A DNA stretch of 64,000 bases, from the NCBI RefSeq assembly GCF_000626635.1, contig NZ_CP007451.1, forward strand, positions 4,074,501-4,138,500. Direction: 5' to 3'. Below, piece after piece: positions 44,335 to 52,491 of the stretch (positions are counted from its first letter, which is position 1; the number at the start of each line of letters is the position of its first letter). The stretch is from Draconibacterium orientale (GTDB lineage: Bacteria; Bacteroidota; Bacteroidia; Bacteroidales; Prolixibacteraceae). The notes beneath the pieces were generated by a model. That model did not search any database and was not told the origin of the DNA. It worked only from the letters and a program-made list of their open reading frames with translations. The translations under genes and the position numbers were made by a program.

Positions 44335-45536
44335 ATGAGGCTCAAAGGAAAAAATATAATACTCGGAATAACAGGAAGTATTGCAGCTTATAAGGCAGCA
44401 ATGCTTCTTCGGCTTTTTATAAAGGAGGGTGCCGAAGTGCAAGTGGTAATAACACCTGCAGGAAAAGAATTTATTACACCCGTTACTTTATCAGCATTGT
44501 CGAATAAACCTGTTATTAGCGAGTTTTTTGGAGCAAACGATGGTACGTGGAACAGCCACGTTGATCTGGGATTGTGGGCCGATGTAATGGTTATTGCGCC
44601 GGCAACTGCTTCAACAATGGGGAAAATGGCCAATGGTATTGCCGATAATATGTTGATAACAACCTATTTGTCGGCTAAGTGTCCGGTAATGGTGGCACCT
44701 GCCATGGACCTCGATATGTTTGCGCATCCTTCAACACAACGTAATATTTCTATTCTGAAAGAGTACGGAAATATTATTGTTGAACCCGGTGAAGGAGAAT
44801 TAGCCAGCGGTTTAACCGGCAAGGGCAGGATGGAAGAACCTGAAAAAATACTCGAAGCAGTTATTCAACAGCTTGGAGTAAAAAAAAACTGCTGAATAAA
44901 TCCTATCTGGTAACTGCCGGACCTACTTTCGAAAAAATTGATCCTGTTCGTTTTATTGGTAATTATTCTTCAGGGAAAATGGGGTATGCCATTGCCGAAG
45001 AACTAGCCGAACAAGGTGCCGAAGTAACTTTAGTATCGGGTCCTGTTTCAGTTACTACTCAGAAAACTGGCGTAACCGTGGTTCCTGTTGAAGCGGCTGA
45101 AGAAATGTATAATGCATCGATTGAGCATTTTAAAACTGTTGATGGTGCAATTATGTGTGCAGCAGTAGCCGATTTTACTCCTGCAAAAAAGGAAGAGGAA
45201 AAAACAAAGCGGGGCAAAGAAAACTGGCATATCGAGTTGCAACCAACAAAAGATATTGCTGCCGAATTGGGTAAATTAAAAACCAACAAGCAGCTTTTAA
45301 TAGGTTTTGCCCTGGAAACCAACAACGAACTGGCAAATGCAGCGAGTAAACTTTTAAAAAAGAACCTCGACTTTATTGTACTGAATTCGTTAAAAGACAA
45401 GGGAGCCGGATTTGGTGTTGATACCAATAAAATAACGATCATTGAAAAGGGCAATAAACAAACCGATTTTGAGTTAAAAGATAAAGCTGAGGTAGCAAAA
45501 GATATCGTAGCAAAAATTATAGAATTGAATAATTAG
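44335..45536 (+). CDS. coaBC: Bifunctional CoaBC (decarboxylase and ligase), frame broken at an A9 run
   Basis: CoaBC makes 4'-phosphopantetheine from phosphopantothenate and cysteine in CoA synthesis. The first frame (44335-44895) holds the CoaC flavoprotein: GITGSIAAYKAAMLLR, SHVDLGLWADVMVIAPATAST, APAMDLDMF. It ends in a stop after VKKNC. The CoaB part (TAGPTFEKIDPVRFIGNYSSGKMGYA, then LVSGPVS and LKDKGAGFGVDTNKITII) continues in the next frame to 45536. The switch is in the A9 run at 44880-44888; ten A would give V-K-K-K-L-L-N-K-S-Y with no loss. CoaB has no good start of its own ahead of TAGPT. Because CoA synthesis is essential, either the read is wrong or slippage occurs. Confidence 0.9.
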
Positions 45537-45539
45537 CAT

Positions 45540-46451
45540 ATGATAAAGCAAATCGTAATAGCGCTTTTCTTTCTGTTTATTTTCATTGGAGAAGGTGTCG
45601 CTCAGGAACTTCGTTGCAACGTAACCGTTTCGGCACGGGGAATTCAGGGGGCAAACCAAAACCTGTTCCGTACCATGCAGTCTGACTTGTATGATTTTAT
45701 GAATAACCGAAAATGGACTGATCATGTGTATAGTTACGATGAAAAAATCAGGTGCAATATTCTAATCCGTCTCGACGAGCAAATTTCTGCCGACGAGTTT
45801 AAAGGATCAATTCAGGTGCAGTTAACACGCCCGATATTTAATACCAGTTACACGTCAACTGTGCTTAATATTAAAGACAATGATTTTCATTGTAAGTATG
45901 TGGAGTTTCAGCCGCTGGAGTTTAACGAAACATCAAACCGCGATAACCTGACCAACATTATGGCGTTTTATGCCTATGTGATTCTGGGTTTTGATTACGA
46001 TACTTTTTCGGAAGAAGGCGGAACCGAATATTTTCAGAAAGCACAGGCGATTGTAAATAATTCGCAAAATGCACGCGAACGCGGCTGGAAGGCTTTCGAG
46101 AGTGAAAGGAATCGCTACTGGTTAATCGAGAATGTATTAAATAAATCCTACTCATCGTTTCGCACCTGCATGTACAATTATCATCGAAATGGCCTGGATT
46201 TAATGTCGGATAAAGTAGAAGAGGGCAGGGCAAACATCGCCGATGCATTGCGCGATATTCAGAAAGTATTTCGTCGTCGCCCATCTACTTACATTTTGCA
46301 GATGTTTTTTGATGCCAAGGCCGATGAATTGGTAAATGTTTTTTCCCAATCGTTCCCCGATGAGCGAAATCGGGTTATGGCTATTCTTAACGAGGTTGAT
46401 CCTTCAAACGGCAGAAAGTACGAGAAGATTGCCGAAAACGAAGGCTTTTAA
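45540..46451 (+). CDS. DUF4835 family protein (type IX secretion PorD-like)
   Basis: 303 aa with an N-terminal signal peptide (ends EGVAQ). The body fits DUF4835: QELRCNVTVSARGIQGANQNLFRTMQSDLYDFMNNRKWTD, then VQLTRPIFNTSYTST and AFYAYVILGFDYDTFSEEGGTEYFQKAQAIVN. The family is Bacteroidota-specific and is named PorD in type IX secretion annotation; the mechanism is not settled. It begins 3 bp after the coaBC stop and is followed by recN, the conserved order of this phylum. Residue-level catalysis is not expected. Confidence 0.85.
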   Translation: MIKQIVIALFFLFIFIGEGVAQELRCNVTVSARGIQGANQNLFRTMQSDLYDFMNNRKWTDHVYSYDEKIRCNILIRLDEQISADEFKGSIQVQLTRPIFNTSYTSTVLNIKDNDFHCKYVEFQPLEFNETSNRDNLTNIMAFYAYVILGFDYDTFSEEGGTEYFQKAQAIVNNSQNARERGWKAFESERNRYWLIENVLNKSYSSFRTCMYNYHRNGLDLMSDKVEEGRANIADALRDIQKVFRRRPSTYILQMFFDAKADELVNVFSQSFPDERNRVMAILNEVDPSNGRKYEKIAENEGF

Positions 46452-46556
46452 CAAGGTGGGCTAAAAAGATATCCCCATTTTTTCCAGAAAGTAAATCCGT
46501 GTGCTCATTTTGGCTATTTTAGCCATTGAAATTATTAATGAAGATCTATTGTCATT

Positions 46557-48212
46557 ATGCTATCCAGATTATCCATTTCGAATTACGCACTCATCAATAA
46601 ATTGCAGGTTAATTTCCATGCCAATTTAAACACCGTTACGGGTGAAACCGGTGCCGGTAAGTCGATTATTCTTGGGGCTTTAAGCCTTATTCTGGGGAAT
46701 CGTGCCGATCTTTCGGTGCTGAAAGAAAAGGATAAAAAGTGCATTGTTGAGGGGCAGTTTGAAGTGAGTAATTATCCTGTTAAACGTTTTTTTGAAACCA
46801 ACGATCTGGATTACGATACTTCCACAATTTTACGTCGCGAAATAACGCCTTCAGGAAAATCTCGGGCTTTTATAAACGACACGCCGGTTAACCTGAAAGT
46901 AATGCGCGAACTGGGATTGCAGCTAATCGACATCCACTCGCAACACCAAAACCTGGAGTTGAGCAACCAGAAGTTTCAGTTGAACCTTGTTGATTCGGTT
47001 GCCGGTGCCAGTGAGGTGTTGGCGAAATACAAAACTCAATTCTCAGCCTACAAAAGCACAAAAAAAGAGCTTCAGCAGCTGCAGGAAAATGCAGAACAGG
47101 CGCAGGCCGATCTTGATTATTACCAGTTTCAGTTTACACAACTGGAAGAAGCAAGACTTGAAGAAAATGAGCAGGAAGATCTGGAAGCAGAACTGGAGCA
47201 GTTAAACCACGCTGAAGAAATTAAAACAGCGCTTACTGAAACGGTGGCTTTGCTGGATAACGAAACATTTTCGGTGTTGCAGGGCGTAAAAGACGGACAT
47301 CGTACCCTTAGCAAGGTAACCGGCTACCTGAAAGATGCGGAAAGTTTTGCCGAACGTTTGGAGAGCGTTGCCATCGAATTAAGCGATATTCACCAGGAAC
47401 TGGAAATGCTGGCAGAGCGCGTGGAATTTAATCCGGCGCGAATTGAAGAGGTGAATGACCGGTTGAATTTGTTGTATTCGCTGCAGCAAAAGCATCATGT
47501 GGCAACGGTGGCTGAATTAATTGTTTTGCGCGACGAGTTCGATCAGAAAATAAATAAAGCGGTGGGGTACGGCGATGAAATTGAAGCCCTGAAAAATAAA
47601 CTGGAAAACCAGAAAAATGATTTAGAAAAGTTGGCTGAAAGTTTAAGTAAAACGCGGCAAAAAGCTTTTAAAAAGATCGAAAGTTCGGTTGTTGGCGATT
47701 TGAACCAGCTGGGAATGACAAAGGCCAGGCTACAGGTGGTACACAATTACCTCGAAGATTTTCAGCCGGATGGTAAGGATGAGATCGCGTTCCAGTTTAG
47801 CGCTAATCCAGACTCAGAACCGGATGAAATCTCGAAAATTGCATCGGGCGGTGAAATGTCGCGGTTAATGCTGGCCATTAAAAACCTGCTTCGCAACTCA
47901 AAAGCATTGCCAACCATTGTGTTTGATGAAATTGATACCGGCGTATCGGGCGAGATTGCATTAAAAATGGGCACTATTATTAAATCATTTTCGGCAAATA
48001 CACAGATTATAAATATTACGCATCTGCCGCAAATTGCAGCTAAAGGCGATACGCACTTCAAGGTATATAAATTCGAAGAAAAGGGAAAAACCTTTACTTC
48101 AATTAAGGCATTGGATGCCGCCGAACGTGTGGAAGAGCTGGCAAAAATGGTGGGTGGCGAAAATCTTACGGAAACAACAATTAAAGCAGCAGAAGAACTG
48201 TTGCGAATTTGA
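46557..48212 (+). CDS. recN: DNA repair protein RecN
   Basis: 551 aa SMC-like ATPase. Walker A is GETGAGKS (about residues 29-36) after MLSRLSISNYALINKLQVNF. The central two coiled-coil arms contain QQLQENAEQAQADLDYYQFQ and LENQKNDLEKLAESLSKTR. The ABC signature is IASGGEMSRLMLAIK, and Walker B with D-loop is PTIVFDEIDTGVSGEIALKMG. RecN is recruited to double-strand breaks and bridges DNA ends in recombination repair. It is the last core gene of the coaBC-porD-recN string and its stop codon overlaps the upstream frame of cvfB. Confidence 0.95.
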   Translation: MLSRLSISNYALINKLQVNFHANLNTVTGETGAGKSIILGALSLILGNRADLSVLKEKDKKCIVEGQFEVSNYPVKRFFETNDLDYDTSTILRREITPSGKSRAFINDTPVNLKVMRELGLQLIDIHSQHQNLELSNQKFQLNLVDSVAGASEVLAKYKTQFSAYKSTKKELQQLQENAEQAQADLDYYQFQFTQLEEARLEENEQEDLEAELEQLNHAEEIKTALTETVALLDNETFSVLQGVKDGHRTLSKVTGYLKDAESFAERLESVAIELSDIHQELEMLAERVEFNPARIEEVNDRLNLLYSLQQKHHVATVAELIVLRDEFDQKINKAVGYGDEIEALKNKLENQKNDLEKLAESLSKTRQKAFKKIESSVVGDLNQLGMTKARLQVVHNYLEDFQPDGKDEIAFQFSANPDSEPDEISKIASGGEMSRLMLAIKNLLRNSKALPTIVFDEIDTGVSGEIALKMGTIIKSFSANTQIINITHLPQIAAKGDTHFKVYKFEEKGKTFTSIKALDAAERVEELAKMVGGENLTETTIKAAEELLRI

Positions 48213-48223
48213 CAAATTCACTC

Positions 48224-49060
48224 ATGGCAGAAATAGGAAAATTTAATACCCTGGAAATTCTCAGGGAAACAGACAACGGTGTATATCTCGATGGTGGTGA
48301 ACACGGCGAAATTTTAATGCCGCGAAAGTACGTTGAGGAAGAAATGAAAGAACAGGGAACTGCAGAGGTTTTTGTTTATACCGACTCGGAAGACCGCCTG
48401 GTTGCTACTACCGAAAAACCTTTGGCAACGGTAGGGGAGTTTGCCCGTTTAACCGTAAAAGCTACTGCTAAATTTGGTGCATTTCTCGATTGGGGGCTGG
48501 CAAAAGATTTGTTGGTGCCGTTTAGCGAGCAGCGCAGTAAAATGCAGGAAGGCAACAGCTACTGGGTTTACGTTTACCTCGATTTGTTAACCAACCGTGT
48601 TGTGGCTTCGGCAAAACTGCATAAGTTTCTGGATAATACGCCTCCTGAATATACCAAAGGACAGGAAGTTAGCCTGATTATTCTGGAAGAAACTGATTTG
48701 GGTTATAAAGCCATCATTAATCAGGAACACACCGGAATGCTGTATAAAAATCAGGTATTTCGGCAACTGGAAATTGGCAGCCAGACAAAAGGCTACATTG
48801 CTAAAATAAGAAACGATGAAAAGATCGATTTGATGCTGGAAGAGCCTGGTTACGAAAAGGTTGATTCCATTTCGGAAAAGATTTTGACAGCGCTGGAAGC
48901 CAGTGGTGGTTTTATGGCTGTATCGGATAAATCGTCGCCGGAAATGATTAAAGCGATGTTTGGTATCAGCAAGAAAAATTTTAAGAAAGCAATTGGCGGA
49001 TTGTATAAAAAACGACTGATTACTTTTGTTTCTGACGGGATTAAAATGTTAAAAAGCTAA
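48224..49060 (+). CDS. cvfB: CvfB-like S1-domain RNA-binding protein
   Basis: 278 aa from MAEIGKFNTLEILRE (the earlier in-frame TTG-type start at 48209 is inside the recN stop region and is less likely). Features: GVYLDGGEHGEILMPRKYVEEEM, an S1-like segment VKATAKFGAFLDWGLAKDLLVPF, a second S1 repeat DLGYKAIINQEHTGMLYKNQVFRQL, and a C-terminal winged helix, GFMAVSDKSSPEMIKAMFGISKKNFKKAIGGLYKKR. CvfB proteins bind RNA and affect virulence-factor or stress gene expression in Gram-positive bacteria. The role here is unknown. Confidence 0.88.
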   Translation: MAEIGKFNTLEILRETDNGVYLDGGEHGEILMPRKYVEEEMKEQGTAEVFVYTDSEDRLVATTEKPLATVGEFARLTVKATAKFGAFLDWGLAKDLLVPFSEQRSKMQEGNSYWVYVYLDLLTNRVVASAKLHKFLDNTPPEYTKGQEVSLIILEETDLGYKAIINQEHTGMLYKNQVFRQLEIGSQTKGYIAKIRNDEKIDLMLEEPGYEKVDSISEKILTALEASGGFMAVSDKSSPEMIKAMFGISKKNFKKAIGGLYKKRLITFVSDGIKMLKS

Positions 49061-49161
49061 ATACCTTTTATAAAACATAAGTTTGAATTTGGAACTTTAC
49101 AACTAAAAGTTCTAATTTTAAAACTACAATATTTTCATGTTGTGATTTTTGGTTAAATATG

Positions 49162-49187
49162 GAGGGAAACACTGGTTTCCCTCTTTT
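49162..49187. terminator. Terminator between cvfB and DUF6340 genes
   Basis: GAGGGAAAC-actg-GTTTCCCTC followed by TTTT on the plus strand. It lies between the cvfB stop (49060) and the end of the leftward DUF6340 gene (49214), so it can serve both convergent units. Confidence 0.88.
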
Positions 49188-49213
49188 CTTTTAACCATTC
49201 CCGATTCGAGGTA

Positions 49214-50401
49214 CTAATCTCCAAATTGTTGCTCCAGAAGCTTCATGTCGGCTTGCCGGGTACTCAACAGCTTGATGTATTCCATACAATTTTGGGCATG
49301 CAGTTCATTCTTTGATCCCAGAATATGATACGATTTAACCACCCATGCCAAAGCAGCTTCCAGGTCGCCTTCCATTTCACATGCCAGGCCCAGGTTGTAC
49401 ATACATTTTGCAACAATATTCTGGTTATCGTTTTTAAGTTGTTTGCGCCACAATTCTGCCACATCCAACCATTGAGCTTTCTGAATGAGTTCGTCGGCTT
49501 GCTGCAGTTCCACATGCCCCGACGAGTAATACATTCGTTGTACCTGCACCCAGTGTGGCACAATTGATTGTGCAAAATTTTCGGCAGATATTTCTGCTGC
49601 ATTGTAAATTGCATCAGTTCGCGGTGGTAAAAGCTCATCCGCTTTACTCTGGCTCGATGAATATTCCATCCACTTCACCGTGTCGGGTTTTGAATAGGCC
49701 AAAACATATTTCATGTCAATAAGATCGTAAAAGCTCCATTGTGTCCAGTTGATAACCGGTTCGCTGCCAAGTTCCATCTGGGGGTAGAAATAGCGTCCAT
49801 CACTGGCACCAAAAAAATCGAGCGAAAGCAAAAGGTCGGCATCTGTGTTATTGCGAATCGATTGAAGTTGCCCGGGCGTGTATAACCCGAATTGCGGATG
49901 TATAATTAACGAATCGGTTTTGGGATGAACCGACGATGTATTGGCCTGCAAAAAATAGCTTGAATTAAACACATTAATCTGTTCCGTAGTCATGCTTACC
50001 CGAGTTGCCGAATCTTCACGGAAAAAAGGTTTGTAATCAACTGTGTCAATAATTCCGGTTGTAGAATAATTACGCTCGTTTATGGTAATTAAAGTATCGA
50101 AAAATGCCTGTTTGTTAATCGCTGAGATGAAATTTTCGAAATAAATGCGCGAGGCAATACTGTCGGAGTTTTCTTCCTCCGTTTTTTGTTTCCCAAATTC
50201 TTCGTACTGGCTTAAGTACTGGTTTGGCGAACAATTAACGTTGTTATACTGAACCGCAATATTTCTGTATTTCGGGGAGATAGTCAGTACTGAAGGTTCA
50301 ACAATTTCGATGTCGATGGTTTTTACATTGTACAGCGTATTACAGCTGGCAAAAACCAGCAGTACTAAAACGCCAAACAAAAAATCAGCGCGGTTTTTCA
50401 T
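49214..50401 (-). CDS. DUF6340-type lipoprotein 1
   Basis: 395 aa, signal peptide with lipobox (LLVFASCNT, Cys20). The body follows the pattern of the DUF6340 lipoproteins: VEPSVLTISPKYRNIAVQYNNV near the N-terminus, a middle beta domain, an acidic hinge (ADLLLSLDFFGAS), and a TPR-like C-terminus (AQWLDVAELWRKQL, ALAWVVKSYHILG). It is the last of three tandem paralogues on the minus strand; the next starts 4 bp upstream. These are probably envelope proteins, possibly outer-membrane-anchored partners. No function is established. Confidence 0.8.
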   Translation of the reverse strand: MKNRADFLFGVLVLLVFASCNTLYNVKTIDIEIVEPSVLTISPKYRNIAVQYNNVNCSPNQYLSQYEEFGKQKTEEENSDSIASRIYFENFISAINKQAFFDTLITINERNYSTTGIIDTVDYKPFFREDSATRVSMTTEQINVFNSSYFLQANTSSVHPKTDSLIIHPQFGLYTPGQLQSIRNNTDADLLLSLDFFGASDGRYFYPQMELGSEPVINWTQWSFYDLIDMKYVLAYSKPDTVKWMEYSSSQSKADELLPPRTDAIYNAAEISAENFAQSIVPHWVQVQRMYYSSGHVELQQADELIQKAQWLDVAELWRKQLKNDNQNIVAKCMYNLGLACEMEGDLEAALAWVVKSYHILGSKNELHAQNCMEYIKLLSTRQADMKLLEQQFGD

Positions 50402-50404
50402 TGG

Positions 50405-51424
50405 TTATTGGTTTAAACGCAAGATATCTTTTTTTCTTTTAGCAAGTAGCTGTTGGTATTTGAAAATCATTTTCAGATCTTCCTTGCTGTTGTATGCAGT
50501 GGCAATTTGTAAAGCGGCATTTAGCCATTTTTCGGCCGTATCAAAATCGTCTTTCATCTCGTAGCCCAGCGCCAGGTTGTACCGCGCGTTAATGGCCATT
50601 TTTCCGTTACTGTCGTCGGCGTATCGTTTCCAAAGCATAATTGCATTGTCCCAATCACCTTTTTGTACATACTCGTCGGCCATAGCAAAATCGGGCAGTG
50701 GCGGAACAGAATACATCCTGTTCACATTTTCCCATGAAGCAAAAAAGCGTTTCGAATAATTTTCGCCAACCATTTGCGAAGCGATTTTCAGTGCGGTGAT
50801 ACGCGGTGGCAATTTGGCCTTTCGGTTATAATTTCCGTTTGCATCGTAGCCGTTCCAGAAAATGGTGTCAATCATTGTTTTTCGCTCAATAAGTTGCTGA
50901 TCGAAAGGACTGTAAACGGCCCAAACAGCAGCGGTAATCACTTCGTTCGATTTTGTCGGCATCTCAGCCGTTGTTGAATATTCAGAGTAAAAACTGGAAT
51001 AGGTCTCCAGCGAAATTACCAAATCGGTATTGGTTTTTGTGGCCAGTTGCTGAATCGCCTCCATATTTAACGCCGGAAGTTTATCGCTCGTATGTGGCTC
51101 GAAAAGTTCGGGGAATATGCGAATTTCCTTAAAAGCATTTTTCTCTTTCAAATTTTTTGCCAGTTCGCTCATGCTTAAATTCACTAAAATACTGTCGAGG
51201 TTTTTCGGATCGTTTTTGGCTTTCTTCAGGCGGAAATCATCCTGAAAATAGTGAATCAGCGTGTCGTTGCTGTATTTGAAATTCCGGTAAACAATGGCTA
51301 CATTTTCGGCATTGGCCGGATAGGCAATTTCACCGGGAGTGTAAATTTCTATGGGGTAATCTTTGTAAACAGTACACGAAACCGTACTAAGTAGTAGTAA
51401 AGTCCATAAGCTCAATCGGTTCAT
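50405..51424 (-). CDS. DUF6340-type lipoprotein 2
   Basis: 339 aa with lipobox STVSCTVYK (Cys17). It shares the ANAENVAIVYRNFKYSNDTLIH domain start and the TNTDLVISLETYSSFY strand with its neighbours, and ends in the same TPR-like pair (DNAIMLWKRYADDSNGKMAINARYNLALGYEM). Its GTG/ATG start is 4 bp inside the upstream paralogue's end, so the three genes are translated from one transcript. Paralogy to 49214 and 51421 suggests tandem duplication. Confidence 0.8.
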   Translation of the reverse strand: MNRLSLWTLLLLSTVSCTVYKDYPIEIYTPGEIAYPANAENVAIVYRNFKYSNDTLIHYFQDDFRLKKAKNDPKNLDSILVNLSMSELAKNLKEKNAFKEIRIFPELFEPHTSDKLPALNMEAIQQLATKTNTDLVISLETYSSFYSEYSTTAEMPTKSNEVITAAVWAVYSPFDQQLIERKTMIDTIFWNGYDANGNYNRKAKLPPRITALKIASQMVGENYSKRFFASWENVNRMYSVPPLPDFAMADEYVQKGDWDNAIMLWKRYADDSNGKMAINARYNLALGYEMKDDFDTAEKWLNAALQIATAYNSKEDLKMIFKYQQLLAKRKKDILRLNQ

Positions 51425-52473
51425 TTTGAGTTGTTTTTCGGTTGTTTTTTCTTGCTTTTAAGCAATTCAAGATACTGATAAGTGATGGGGTGGTAGGCTG
51501 TATTATACGATTCGAGCGCATATTGAATGGCACAGTCGATATCGCCCTGTATTTCGCAGGCGGTGGCCAAATTAAATAAGGCTTTGCTTTTTTCGCTTTT
51601 CGATCCCGATTCGCTGGCAATTTTTTGCCACGCTTCAATGGCTGTAGCCCAATCTCCGTTATCGATGCGTACGGCTGCCTCTTTTAGTGCAGTACTTCCT
51701 TTGTCGAACAGTATCCGGTATTCGCTTTGCCAGCCTGTACTTATTGTTTCTGAAAAATCGAGTGCTATTGCAATTCCTGCTTCTGTAAGCGCTTGTTTAA
51801 CAGGGGTGAAATCTGCGAACAAATTTCTTACACTAAGTGCATAGTTTTCCCAAAACAGTGTATCCTGAAAGACTTCACGAACCAGAATTTTTTCCTGCTG
51901 CGGATCGTAAATACGAAACAGGGCATCGTAAACAATAGCCATTTTTGCACCAACAGCCGTTCTGAAAACTCCTTCATTCGGATCGAAAACTGATTCTTCA
52001 GAGAGTTCTGTTGCAACGTGTGTTTTTAACAGATCCATTGACAGAACAGCATCGGTTTGGTAAAGGTCGCAAAGTTCCTTCGCCTCCTGCCAGCTCATCG
52101 AACTGGAGAAGAATGCGTTTTTATCGGCGTTCAGAAAACGGTCTTCCGGAATTACGTAGTCAAACCTGCCCGATTCAAAAAGCAATTCGCCCAGAACTTT
52201 TAATGAGGTATCAGCTGCGGTGAGATCATATATGGTCGTATCGAGATTAAAATCCTTCTGATAAAATATTTTTTGCATCGAATCGGCGGGCAGATCGTTG
52301 TACTTGTCGTCAACAGTTCGGTTTACCAGCAGCAGGCTCTGTATATCCTGCGGAATTTCGTTTTTCGGCTTTTGCGGAAACTCAACCATAATCCGCTTTG
52401 TAGGGCTACAAGCATACGACAAAAGAACAATGCTAACAAGTAGGATGTAATTTGTTTGTTTAAAAATGCTCAT
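51421..52473 (-). CDS. DUF6340-type lipoprotein 3
   Basis: 350 aa, the first of the three in transcription order. Signal with lipobox LLSYACSPT (Cys22). It includes IQSLLLVNRTVDDKYNDLPADSMQKI, LCDLYQTDAVLSMDLLKTHVA and a C-terminal TPR-like stretch (GDWATAIEAWQKIASESG, ALFNLATACEIQGDIDCAIQYALES). It is 18 bp after the 695-aa membrane protein and probably co-transcribed with it. Domain plan and order match the two downstream copies; sequence identity looks modest, so the duplication is not recent. Confidence 0.8.
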   Translation of the reverse strand: MSIFKQTNYILLVSIVLLSYACSPTKRIMVEFPQKPKNEIPQDIQSLLLVNRTVDDKYNDLPADSMQKIFYQKDFNLDTTIYDLTAADTSLKVLGELLFESGRFDYVIPEDRFLNADKNAFFSSSMSWQEAKELCDLYQTDAVLSMDLLKTHVATELSEESVFDPNEGVFRTAVGAKMAIVYDALFRIYDPQQEKILVREVFQDTLFWENYALSVRNLFADFTPVKQALTEAGIAIALDFSETISTGWQSEYRILFDKGSTALKEAAVRIDNGDWATAIEAWQKIASESGSKSEKSKALFNLATACEIQGDIDCAIQYALESYNTAYHPITYQYLELLKSKKKQPKNNSK

Positions 52474-52491
52474 ACGTAAATTGAATAATGT

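Noticed and set aside
44979..45536. An independent CoaB gene starting at ATG 44979
   Set aside because: That start falls after the TAGPT and NYSSGK substrate motifs, so the product would lack essential residues; the frame belongs to coaBC.
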